NCBI RefSeq assembly: GCF_003985145.1
Contig: NZ_ML133543.1
Location: forward strand, 22,941-86,940
Length of the DNA: 64,000 nt
Reading direction: 5' to 3'
Origin: Rhizobium anhuiense
Lineage (GTDB): Bacteria > Pseudomonadota > Alphaproteobacteria > Rhizobiales > Rhizobiaceae
Below are positions 42,941 to 51,429 of this stretch, piece after piece. The notes beneath the pieces were generated by a model. It was not told the DNA's origin, did not search any database, and saw only the letters and a list, made by a program, of their open reading frames with translations. The position numbers and the translations under genes were made by a program. Position 1 is the first letter of the stretch. Each line of letters opens with the position of its first letter.

Positions 42941-44938
42941 ATGGCTTACTTTTCAACTTACTTTAGATCGTTGTCAGACCGGTGTTGTTGCATGATCGCG
43001 GCTTGCGCTAACGTCCAGCGCGACGAACCAACCGCCAGCTTTTCATTTGCCGAGGCCCTCAAGTCTCTGAAATCTGAAAATGATGCTGTCCGAAGGCAGA
43101 GCTCACGGCATGGTCTTTGGATGGCGGTCGCCGTTTATGTGGCCTTCGCACTTCCAGACCGATGGCTGATCCCCGATGTTGCCCCTGTGACGATCGCCGC
43201 GCGATTCGTCGTTGCAACGGTCGCTCTGCTGACTTTCGAAATCTTGCGACTGGCAAATGCGAAAACCGTCTGGCTTGACATCACATGTGCCGCTGCACTG
43301 CTTGTGGGCTATGTGGGCTGGCTGTACCCGGCGATTGCCACCCGCGATGTCACCGCCATGTCATACTACATGATATTCGGCGCCATCTTCATGATGGGCG
43401 CCAACCTCTTTTTCAGTTTCCCGTTTCGGCTTTCGGTGATCACCTCGAGCCTCGTTCTATGCGCATTTTTCGTTACGATCGAGGAATTTTTTCCTTCAAG
43501 CCAAACCTACAAGCTTGCCTTCGGGTTGTTCTACATTTCGTGCTTTGTCTTCACGTCTTTCGTCAATTGGCGCTTGAACGTGGAGCGTCGAAACGTGTTG
43601 CTGAACGCGGCGGAGGCGCGCCACCAGCACTGGGAAGCGTCCGAGCGCGGAAGGTCCCTGCTCGAGCTTTCACATACTGACTACCTGACAGGCATAAGCA
43701 ACAGACGCGCGCTGGATCGGCGACTCGACGAATGCTGGGCCGCTTGGAAAGACGAACGCCGCGACTTCTCCGTGTTCCTCATCGACGTCGACTTTTTCAA
43801 ACGCTTCAATGACCGCTACGGACATCAGGAAGGAGACCGATGCCTGACTGTCATCGCCAATGCGCTGAAGGCACTTGTAGAGTCGTCAGATGGCATGATC
43901 GGCAGGTATGGTGGCGAGGAATTTATCGTGGTCGTGCCGGCTGCCCTCCCCAAGGTCGCGATGACTCTCGCCGAGAAGATCAGAATGGAAGTCGAGTCTC
44001 TGGCGATTGCTCACGACGAGCGACCAGATGATATGTCGATCGTAACCGTCAGCATCGGCGTCGCCTTCACCCGCGAGAAACTTGGAGAGAAAGTTGAACG
44101 AATAGTCCGTGAAGCCGACCTCGCTCTCTACAATGCCAAAGCAAGTGGCCGAAACTGCATTCGTAGTTTTGATCCGTTGTTGCCTCGCCCCGACGACTAT
44201 GCTGGTAAACTCGTCCCGCTGCTGGCGGCCGCCATTGATCGCAAACTGGTCTCGCTGGTGTACCAACCGATCTTCGACGTGACGAACGAGAAACCAAGAG
44301 CTGTCGAGGCTTTGATGCGCCTCAGGATGCCGGACGGCACCGCGGTTTCGCCGAAGACGTTCATTCCCGTTGCAGAACGAAGTGGCGCTATCCTCGAACT
44401 GGGCAGGTGGGCGATCGAGACGGCATGCCGTGATATACTGATGACCGATCGGATGGCTACCGTCAGCGTCAACGTGTCGCCAATACAACTGCGTTCCCCC
44501 GGCTTTGCTGCCAGCGTTGCTGATATCCTTGCTCGGTGCGGGGTCTGCGGGTCGCGACTGGCCTTGGAAGTCACTGAGGGCCTGGACATGGATATGCAAT
44601 CGGAGGTGCTGAAATGCATTGCCGATCTGCGGGCACTCGGCGTCGAAATCTGGCTTGATGACTTCGGCTGCGGCTTCGCGGGTCTCTCCTGGTTGAGGGC
44701 AATCGAGTTTCAGACGGTCAAGGTCGATAGAACCTTCCTGCACGACAGCTCGAACCCACGCGGTTTGATGATGCTTCAGGACATGATTGCTCTCATCCGC
44801 AATCGTGGGAATACGATCCTGGTGGAAGGCGTCGAAACTGCAGCACAATTTTCCCTTCTCAAGGATCTTCGCATCGACCGTGTCCAGGGCTTTCATATGG
44901 GAATGCCGGTTAGCGCTGAACTTCTGAGCGCGGCATAA
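42941..44938 (+). CDS. Membrane-bound GGDEF-EAL cyclic-di-GMP protein
   Basis: A 665-residue protein. Residues about 60-210 hold several membrane helices, followed by a GGDEF domain with an intact GGEEF active motif (RYGGEEFIVV) and an EAL domain with EALMR, NVSPIQL, EVTEG, DDFGCGFAGL, KVDRTF and VEGVET. Both domains keep their key residues, so synthesis, hydrolysis or both of c-di-GMP are possible. ATG 42941 has GGAGG 10 bases upstream. No recognised periplasmic sensor; the membrane block itself may sense. Confidence 0.88.
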   Translation: MAYFSTYFRSLSDRCCCMIAACANVQRDEPTASFSFAEALKSLKSENDAVRRQSSRHGLWMAVAVYVAFALPDRWLIPDVAPVTIAARFVVATVALLTFEILRLANAKTVWLDITCAAALLVGYVGWLYPAIATRDVTAMSYYMIFGAIFMMGANLFFSFPFRLSVITSSLVLCAFFVTIEEFFPSSQTYKLAFGLFYISCFVFTSFVNWRLNVERRNVLLNAAEARHQHWEASERGRSLLELSHTDYLTGISNRRALDRRLDECWAAWKDERRDFSVFLIDVDFFKRFNDRYGHQEGDRCLTVIANALKALVESSDGMIGRYGGEEFIVVVPAALPKVAMTLAEKIRMEVESLAIAHDERPDDMSIVTVSIGVAFTREKLGEKVERIVREADLALYNAKASGRNCIRSFDPLLPRPDDYAGKLVPLLAAAIDRKLVSLVYQPIFDVTNEKPRAVEALMRLRMPDGTAVSPKTFIPVAERSGAILELGRWAIETACRDILMTDRMATVSVNVSPIQLRSPGFAASVADILARCGVCGSRLALEVTEGLDMDMQSEVLKCIADLRALGVEIWLDDFGCGFAGLSWLRAIEFQTVKVDRTFLHDSSNPRGLMMLQDMIALIRNRGNTILVEGVETAAQFSLLKDLRIDRVQGFHMGMPVSAELLSAA

Positions 44939-45096
44939 CTCGATCTCACGGTTTCCGGTTGCTCCGCACGTTGCCGATGATCGGCGCGTGTCGGATGTCT
45001 TGCTTTTAAACGGATCAGGCAGTCTGATGCAGCGAGGCAATGGATCGCTGAAGGCAGACGAATATTCAGCGGCTGAACCTGAGAATGAGGAGCAGG

Positions 45097-46749
45097 ATGG
45101 ATCACGCCAACAGCCATCACATATCGGCGAGCGAAGAGCGGGAAGCGCGCAGGCTTCAATACCTGACCTGGGAACACATTGCGTCGGACCTCCGTCATCC
45201 AGCCCACCTGGCCCGCAAGGCGGAACTCCGGCGATCATGCGATGCGGAGCTTGCTGAGACGTCCTATATCGCCGAGCATGCCGCGATCTTCACCGAAAGC
45301 CTGATGATGGGCGAGCGCTCCTGGATCGCCGGGCACGCACTCGTCCGCGGCCATGTGATCCTTGGCGACGATTGCACCATCAATCCCTATGCCTGTGTGT
45401 CCGGCACGGTGACCTGCGGCAATGGCGTGCGGATTGCCTCGCACGCCTCGATCGTCGGCTTCAATCATGGCTTCGACGATCCGGCCATTCCCATCCACCG
45501 CCAGGGTGTCGTCAGCATCGGCATAGTGATCGGTGACGACGTCTGGATCGGCGCCAATTGCGTGATCCTCGATGGCGTCACGATTGGAAATGGTGCGGTG
45601 ATCGCCGCCGGAGCGGTCGTCACGGGCGACATTCCCGCCATGTCGGTTGCCGGCGGCGTGCCGGCCCGGGTGCTGCGGAGCCGAGGCTCGGCGCCCAGGA
45701 AATCCGGCACGGGAGACATCGAAGATCAGTTGGTCAGGCTCGGCCAAAAAGCGAAAGACCAATGGCCCGATATCCTTGCACGCTGGAAAACGCAGGGAAC
45801 CTATGAATCGCTGGAAGCGGACGGCGTCCGCAGACCGGCGATCCGGCATTTATGCGATGCCATCGAGATCGCTGCCGGGTTCGGCCACTTGCCGCCTGAC
45901 CTCGATGCGGCGGCGATCGTCGAACTTCTGCAAGGCCTGCAGGAACAAGAGACCGGGCTATTCCCTGAAAAGCATTCGCGCATGCATGGCAAGGCGCTCA
46001 GGGATGATCCAAAGGCGCTCTATAACGTCCTTGCGGTTGGCTATGCGCTTGAACTGCTTGGCTCCAGCCCGCGACAACCGGTCCACGCGGTCGAGCTTGG
46101 CGCTGACGAACTCGATGAATGGCTGCGCGCCCTGCCCTGGTCGACCCGGGCGTGGCATGCCGGCAGCGTGGTCGATGCGATCGGAACCGCCATGTACTTC
46201 AATGCGAAGTATTTCGGCATCCGGCATTCACGGCAGGAACTTTTCGAGTGGCTGAGCCGCAATGCCAACAGCGTCTCCGGCCTATGGGGCGAGCCGACTG
46301 CGCCGGAAGGATGGCTCCAACCGGTGAACGGTTTTTATCGGCTGACACGCGGCACCTACGCCCAGTTTGGCGCAGCGCTTCCGCACCCGCACGCCTCGCT
46401 CGAAACGGTTCACCTCAACTATCGCAACCACAAGGGCTTCGTCGGCGCGAAATACAATGCCTGCAACCTGCTCGATACGATTCATCCCCTGCTGCTGATT
46501 GCCCGGCAGACCGACTACAGGCGGGCCGATGGCGAAGCGATCGCCCGCAATCTCATATCGAAGGCTCTGGATCGATGGCGGGATGGTGAGGGATTCCCGT
46601 TTGCCGATGGCGGCGAACCGGGCTTGCAGGGGACGGAAATGTGGCTTTCGGTCATTCACCTGGCCGCCGATTTCCTCGGCCTGGCGGATCGCTTCGCCTT
46701 CGTCCCGAAAGGCGTCCACCGAACGGCAACTGTGGGACTGGGTTTGTGA
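45097..46749 (+). CDS. Hexapeptide acetyltransferase fused to a helical C-terminal domain
   Basis: A 550-residue protein. After a short helical start, residues about 55-200 form a left-handed beta-helix with hexapeptide repeats ending in the classic IGDDVWIGANCVILDGVTIG and AGAVVTGDIP, as in maltose/galactoside O-acetyltransferases. The remaining ~340 residues are helical with Trp/Tyr-rich segments (AMYFNAKYFGIRHSR, QGTEMWLSVIHLAADFLGL) like an alpha/alpha toroid. The combination is unusual; the partner domain is not recognised. ATG 45097 follows GGAGCAGG. It converges with the LysR gene. Confidence 0.75.
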   Translation: MDHANSHHISASEEREARRLQYLTWEHIASDLRHPAHLARKAELRRSCDAELAETSYIAEHAAIFTESLMMGERSWIAGHALVRGHVILGDDCTINPYACVSGTVTCGNGVRIASHASIVGFNHGFDDPAIPIHRQGVVSIGIVIGDDVWIGANCVILDGVTIGNGAVIAAGAVVTGDIPAMSVAGGVPARVLRSRGSAPRKSGTGDIEDQLVRLGQKAKDQWPDILARWKTQGTYESLEADGVRRPAIRHLCDAIEIAAGFGHLPPDLDAAAIVELLQGLQEQETGLFPEKHSRMHGKALRDDPKALYNVLAVGYALELLGSSPRQPVHAVELGADELDEWLRALPWSTRAWHAGSVVDAIGTAMYFNAKYFGIRHSRQELFEWLSRNANSVSGLWGEPTAPEGWLQPVNGFYRLTRGTYAQFGAALPHPHASLETVHLNYRNHKGFVGAKYNACNLLDTIHPLLLIARQTDYRRADGEAIARNLISKALDRWRDGEGFPFADGGEPGLQGTEMWLSVIHLAADFLGLADRFAFVPKGVHRTATVGLGL

Positions 46750-46762
46750 CGATAGTTTTCGA

Positions 46763-47650
46763 TCAACCGTGCAGTGATGCTGTCAGCCAGGCGGCGGCAA
46801 GGTCGCGCGCATTGCTGCGCTTGGCTTTGACCGGCACGATGACGTTGTAACGATCCTCGGCGGCAAGCTCGCCGCCATCGGCCTGCACCAAGGTTCCATC
46901 CTCCAGAAAGGTGCCGACCAGCATCCGCCATCCCAATGCCATCCCTTGGCCCGCGCGCGCGGCTGCGATGGTCTCGGTATAATGATTGAACCGCAGCGAC
47001 GGCTTTATCTCGAGATTGGCGCCAGTCAGCGAAAACCACTGCGCCCAGCTATACCAGGAACGATCGAGAACATCGGTTTCGATGAATTCATCACCGGAGC
47101 CCAGCGGACCATCTTCGCGGCGCCTGAGGTAATCGGGAGAGCAGACGGGGCAAATGACGTCGCCGCGCGAGGCGATGACGGTTCCATCGCTGAAGGGAGG
47201 CACACCGTATCGAATTGCCACGTCGACTTCTCCATCGTCAAGGGCAATCGGGCTGTCCTGGGAAATCACCCGCACCAGAATGCCAGGGTTTGCCCGACGG
47301 AATTCGGCCAGCCGCGGCAGCAGCCAGAAAGAAGAGAAGGCGACGGTCGCGCCTATCGTCACGACGTCCTGGCTGCGCGGCTGGATCGCTTCCACGCTCT
47401 CGGCGATATCGGCAAGGCTCTTGGCCAGCGTGGCGCCAAGGTTGATGCATGCCGTTGTCGGCTCGATCGCTCGATGCTTGCGCACGAATAAGGGCTGGCC
47501 GAGCTCCTCCTCCAGCAAGGCAATCTGCCGGCTGACCGCTGCCTGGGTGACACCGAGTTCGGTCGCAGCCGTGGTGAAGCTTTTCCGTCTCAGCACCGCC
47601 TCCAGGGTCACCAGCGCCGTCAGCGATGGGAGCCGTCTTCGGAAATGCAT
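46763..47650 (-). CDS. LysR-family regulator (GcvA-like)
   Basis: A 295-residue LysR protein with the N-terminal HTH (FTTAATELGVTQAAVSRQI) and the effector domain, including the GcvA-type VDVAIRYG motif. It is divergent from the Rieske gene. A perfect inverted repeat with T-N11-A spacing lies between them (47663-47687), correctly placed to activate the Rieske promoter. Confidence 0.88.
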   Translation of the reverse strand: MHFRRRLPSLTALVTLEAVLRRKSFTTAATELGVTQAAVSRQIALLEEELGQPLFVRKHRAIEPTTACINLGATLAKSLADIAESVEAIQPRSQDVVTIGATVAFSSFWLLPRLAEFRRANPGILVRVISQDSPIALDDGEVDVAIRYGVPPFSDGTVIASRGDVICPVCSPDYLRRREDGPLGSGDEFIETDVLDRSWYSWAQWFSLTGANLEIKPSLRFNHYTETIAAARAGQGMALGWRMLVGTFLEDGTLVQADGGELAAEDRYNVIVPVKAKRSNARDLAAAWLTASLHG

Positions 47651-47662
47651 CGCAAACCTCTC

Positions 47663-47733
47663 TTCGCATGATAAAAACTTATGCGAACGTGATTTTTTAT
47701 GCCGTTGAAATGCCGGGTATGCAAGGGCAATCT
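47663..47733 (+). promoter_or_regulatory. LysR box and promoter of the Rieske operon
   Basis: TTCGCAT (47663-47669) and ATGCGAA (47681-47687) form a perfect 7-bp inverted repeat with an 11-base spacer, the T-N11-A pattern of LysR sites. TTGAAA (47705-47710) and CAATCT (47728-47733) are 17 bp apart and fit -35 and -10 boxes. The box is then centred near -65, the classical LysR position. A further half-site, TCGCAT, is at about 47743. Confidence 0.7.
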
Positions 47734-47760
47734 AGGGAAACTCTCGCATAAGAGGTTCTC

Positions 47761-49014
47761 ATGCTAAACAGACTTCCTTCTTCCATTTCAGCCCTTCTCG
47801 ACGCTCGTGCCAACGGTCACTCGCTGCCGGCCGGGCTGTATGTCAGAGAAGATGCGTTCGAAGCAGACATCGACGTTTTCTTCCACAATCACTGGATCTG
47901 TGTCGGCCTCGACTGTGACGTTCCCGAACCCGGCGACGCCACGGTCATCGATATCGGCAAGACGAGCCTGATCCTCCTGCGCGACGACGACGGTGAAATT
48001 CGCGTCCTGCACAATGTCTGTCGCCATCGCGGCTCCCGCCTTCTCGATCCGGGCAAGACGATCGTCTCAAAACTCGTCTGTCCCTATCACACCTGGACAT
48101 ATGAACTGACGGGCGAGCTCAGCTACGCCCCGCACATGGGCAAGGACTTCGACAAGGAGTGTCGGAGCCTCAAGCCCGTCACCTTCAAGTCGATCGGCGG
48201 GCTGATCTACGTCTGCCTCTCCGACAATCCGCCCGAGGACATCGCTCTCCTCGAACAGGCCATGGTCGAGCGCCTCGCTCCCTACGACATCCGCAATGCC
48301 AAGATCGCTCACCAGACGGACGTCATCGAGGACGGCAACTGGAAGCTCACGATGGAGAACAATCGCGAGTGCTACCATTGCTCCGCGAACCATCCGGAGC
48401 TTTGCGTCTCCTTCGTCGATCTCGACTTCGGCTTCGACCCCGAGACGCTGAGCCCGGAGGATCGCGAACAGGCCGAGGAGCATTTCAGGCTGTATGAAGA
48501 GCGGACGAAGGCGTGGGAGGCTGACGGCTTTCCCTCGGCTGCCGTCGAGCAACTCGCCGACTGCGCCACAAATTTCCGCACCCAGCGGCTGATCATCGCA
48601 GGCGCCGGTGAATCCCAGACCCACGATGCCACCGCCGCATCCTCCAAGCTGCTCGGGCACATGACCCGCAAGGATCTCGGCGACATGCATCTTTGGGGCC
48701 ACAACAGCTGGAACCACTTCATGGGCGACCATGCGGTGGTGGCAACCGTCATCCCGCTGTCGGCGGGCAAGACGCTGGTCAGAACCAAGTGGCTGGTCCA
48801 CAAGGACGCCGTCGAAGGCGTGGATTACGATCTCGACAAGCTGACGGATGTCTGGGTGGCAACGACCGACCAGGACGCCGATCTGGTGGCGCGCTCCCAT
48901 GCAGGCGCTCTCGACCCGGCCTATCAGCCAGGCCCCTACTCCCGCTTCTCCGAGACGAACCTCGACAAGTTCGCCACCTGGTACATCGACCGGATGCGCG
49001 CACATGGATACTAG
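47761..49014 (+). CDS. Rieske non-heme iron oxygenase, alpha subunit (GbcA/stachydrine demethylase-like)
   Basis: A 417-residue protein. The Rieske cluster ligands are the Cys-His pair in NVCRHRGSRL and the Cys-His in CPYHTWTYEL. The mononuclear iron region shows ENNRECYHCSANHPEL, typical of the quaternary-ammonium demethylase branch that includes glycine betaine (GbcA) and proline betaine (Stc2) oxygenases. These remove an N-methyl group as formaldehyde. AAGAGG precedes ATG 47761. It overlaps the reductase gene by 11 bp and is controlled from the LysR box upstream. Confidence 0.87.
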   Translation: MLNRLPSSISALLDARANGHSLPAGLYVREDAFEADIDVFFHNHWICVGLDCDVPEPGDATVIDIGKTSLILLRDDDGEIRVLHNVCRHRGSRLLDPGKTIVSKLVCPYHTWTYELTGELSYAPHMGKDFDKECRSLKPVTFKSIGGLIYVCLSDNPPEDIALLEQAMVERLAPYDIRNAKIAHQTDVIEDGNWKLTMENNRECYHCSANHPELCVSFVDLDFGFDPETLSPEDREQAEEHFRLYEERTKAWEADGFPSAAVEQLADCATNFRTQRLIIAGAGESQTHDATAASSKLLGHMTRKDLGDMHLWGHNSWNHFMGDHAVVATVIPLSAGKTLVRTKWLVHKDAVEGVDYDLDKLTDVWVATTDQDADLVARSHAGALDPAYQPGPYSRFSETNLDKFATWYIDRMRAHGY

Positions 49015-50095
49015 GAGCCCGCAAGCGGCCACAGCCAGGGCCGCTCTTGACGACGTCTGGAACCCGGAAGAAGACGACACGCTCGTTTGTCTCGACGTTC
49101 AGCAGGAGACCCACGACGTCAAGACATTCACCTTCGCATCGCGCGAGGGCAAGCGGTTCGCCTTCAAGGCGGGACAGTATTTTCTGTTCGATCTCGAGCA
49201 CAATGGAGAGGCGGAAAACAGGTGCTACAGCATCTCGTCTTCGCCGCATCGGACGAATGCCTTCTCCGTGACGGTGAAGCGCGTTCCCGGCGGCAAGATC
49301 TCCAACTGGCTTCATGACACGCTGGCTCCCGGGGCAGCCGTCAAGGCGAACGGTCCGCTCGGTCACTTCGTCAGGCCCCAGACGGCGGGACGTAAGCTTC
49401 TGCTTTTGTCCGGCGGCTCCGGCATTACACCCGTCATGTCCATTCTGCGTGAGATCGCCGACAGTTGCGAACCGGCCGACGTCGTCTTCATGCATGCCGG
49501 CCGGACGCCCCAGGATCTGATCTTTCGCGACGAGCTCGCCTGCATCGCCCGCAGGCTGAAAGGTCTTCGCCTCCACTTTCTCCCGGAGACCGTTGCCGGC
49601 GAGCCGTCCTGGCCCGGCCTGACCGGTCGCATTTCGAAAGAATATATCGGGCTTGCCGTTCCCGATATCACTGAGCGAACCGTGATGTGCTGCGGTCCCG
49701 CCCCGTTCATGGCGGCTGCGCGCGGCATTGCCGCCGAACTCGGCGTCGCCGGCTCGAACTACCTGGAGGAAAGCTTCGACGCCGCTGTCATCGACGAACC
49801 CGAAATTCCCGCGGTTCAGGAGGCGGCTGCCAAGGTTTTCCAGGTCACCTTCTCGAAACAGGCCCGCAGCATCGCGGTAACAGGCGAGCAGAGCGTGCTC
49901 TCATGCGCGAAGAAGGCGGGCGTCAGGATACCGTCATCCTGTGCGAACGGCGTCTGCGGCACCTGCAAATCGAAGCTCGCCTCCGGGACGGTCGACATGA
50001 ACCACAATGGCGGAATTCGCCAAAGGGAAATCGACGCCGGCTTCTTCCTGCCCTGCTGCTCGAAGCCGCTCAGCGATCTCGTCATCGAGCGCTGA
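49004..50095 (+). CDS. Oxygenase reductase with FAD, NAD and C-terminal [2Fe-2S] domains (GbcB-like)
   Basis: A 363-residue electron-transfer partner. Order of domains: FAD-binding barrel (RCYSISSSP near residue 68), NAD-binding domain (LLLSGGSGITPVMSIL; CCGPAPFM) and a plant-type ferredoxin at the C-terminus with CANGVCGTC and a final Cys pair. This layout matches GbcB. ATG 49004 lies inside the end of the oxygenase gene, so translation is coupled. It feeds electrons from NAD(P)H to the Rieske oxygenase. Confidence 0.87.
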   Translation: MDTRSPQAATARAALDDVWNPEEDDTLVCLDVQQETHDVKTFTFASREGKRFAFKAGQYFLFDLEHNGEAENRCYSISSSPHRTNAFSVTVKRVPGGKISNWLHDTLAPGAAVKANGPLGHFVRPQTAGRKLLLLSGGSGITPVMSILREIADSCEPADVVFMHAGRTPQDLIFRDELACIARRLKGLRLHFLPETVAGEPSWPGLTGRISKEYIGLAVPDITERTVMCCGPAPFMAAARGIAAELGVAGSNYLEESFDAAVIDEPEIPAVQEAAAKVFQVTFSKQARSIAVTGEQSVLSCAKKAGVRIPSSCANGVCGTCKSKLASGTVDMNHNGGIRQREIDAGFFLPCCSKPLSDLVIER

Positions 50096-50142
50096 GCGCC
50101 CGGTAACGTCGCGCCATTCACCGACGACAAGGACTGACTTCG

Positions 50143-51423
50143 ATGCTGCGAGACCAAAGCGATTCCGCTGAGCCGACCGGCTCGACGGTCTTCAAGGATG
50201 AGCGGAAGCAGGCATATCTCAATCCTGAGGGAGCGGATCGGCCTCTTATCAGTCCTGTGCCGGCCACGACGCTCGATCGGGCTCGCCGCTATCGTCTGGA
50301 GCGCCTGCGCACGACGATGCGCGAATGGGACTGCGGCGCCCTGCTGCTCTACGACCCCGTCAACATCCGATATGCCTTCGATTCATCGAATATGAGCATT
50401 TGGACGATGCACAACGCCTCGCGCTACGCTCTGGTCCTCGCCGATGGTCCGGCGATACTGTTCGAATTCGAAGGCGCCGAGCACGTCAATGACGGGCTTC
50501 CCGGCATCGACGAGATCCGGCCGGCGAAGTCATGGATATTCTTCACGGCGGGCAACCTGATGGAACCCCGCCTGAAAGCCTGGGCGGACGAGGTCGCGGA
50601 CCTCGTGAGCAGCCATGGCAGCAACAGGCGCGTTGCGGTGGACAGGCTCGAACCCGCCGGCGCCTTCGAACTGCGCGAACGCGGCTTCACGCTTGTCGAC
50701 GGCCAGGAACTGGCGGAGCGGGCGCGATCGATCAAGAGCGCCGACGAAATCGAGCTGATGCGATGGACGATCCGTGTCTGCGAAGCCGGCATGGCGCGGA
50801 TGTACGAGATGTCAGAGCCCGGCCGCACCGAAAGAGAAATCTGGGCCGAGCTTCACTTCGAAAACGCCCGCAGCGGCGGCGAGTGGCTGGAGACCAAGCT
50901 CTTGACCGCTGGCCCGAGAACGAACCCCTGGTATCAGGAGTGTTCGGACTACGTCATCAAGCGCGGGGAAATGATATCCTTCGACACCGATATGATCGGA
51001 CCCTACGGCTATTGCGCCGACCTCTCGCGGTCGTGGACCGCAGGGCATGTCGCCATGACCACCAAGCAGAAGGAACTTTACGCGGCGGCCAGGGATCAGA
51101 TCGAGCACAATCTCGCAATCCTGAAGCCCGGCATGACGTTCGCAGAATTCAACACGCAGTCGTGGCGGATTCCGGAGAAATACCAGCCTTATCGATACAC
51201 GCTTGCTCTGCACGGAACCGGAATGGCGGACGAGTGGCCGGGGATCCTTCTGCATCCGGATTTCGACCCGGATTTCAGCGGCGCCTTCGAGGAGGGCATG
51301 GTGCTCAACGTCGAAAGCCTGATCGCCGAAGCCGGATCCGAGAGCATCAAGCTGGAAACCCAGGCTCTGATCACGGCCAGGGGCGCCGAGCGGCTGGACA
51401 CGTTTCCGTGGGAAGAGATCTGA
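50143..51423 (+). CDS. M24 metallopeptidase-fold protein resembling DMSP lyase DddP
   Basis: A 426-residue creatinase/prolidase-fold protein. Metal ligands are visible as D281, D283 and D293 (SFDTDMIGPYGYCADLSR), H357 (LALHGTG), E391 (LNVESLI) and E405 (IKLETQAL); D363 lies in MADEWPG. The spacing matches the residues recalled for DddP (295, 297, 307, 371, 377, 406, 421) with a shift of 14 to 16, and includes the catalytic Asp. The segments GGEWLETKLL, GPRTNPWYQEC and YDPVNIRYAFDSSNM also recall DddP. Alternatives are a creatinase-type amidinohydrolase or Xaa-Pro dipeptidase. AAGGA lies upstream of ATG 50143. Probably co-transcribed with the Rieske pair. Confidence 0.75.
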   Translation: MLRDQSDSAEPTGSTVFKDERKQAYLNPEGADRPLISPVPATTLDRARRYRLERLRTTMREWDCGALLLYDPVNIRYAFDSSNMSIWTMHNASRYALVLADGPAILFEFEGAEHVNDGLPGIDEIRPAKSWIFFTAGNLMEPRLKAWADEVADLVSSHGSNRRVAVDRLEPAGAFELRERGFTLVDGQELAERARSIKSADEIELMRWTIRVCEAGMARMYEMSEPGRTEREIWAELHFENARSGGEWLETKLLTAGPRTNPWYQECSDYVIKRGEMISFDTDMIGPYGYCADLSRSWTAGHVAMTTKQKELYAAARDQIEHNLAILKPGMTFAEFNTQSWRIPEKYQPYRYTLALHGTGMADEWPGILLHPDFDPDFSGAFEEGMVLNVESLIAEAGSESIKLETQALITARGAERLDTFPWEEI

Positions 51424-51429
51424 GTAAAC

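Noticed and set aside
42941..44938. Possible degenerate GGDEF or EAL domain
   Set aside because: GGEEF, EAL, DDFG-type and VEGVET motifs are all present, so there is no sign of degeneration.
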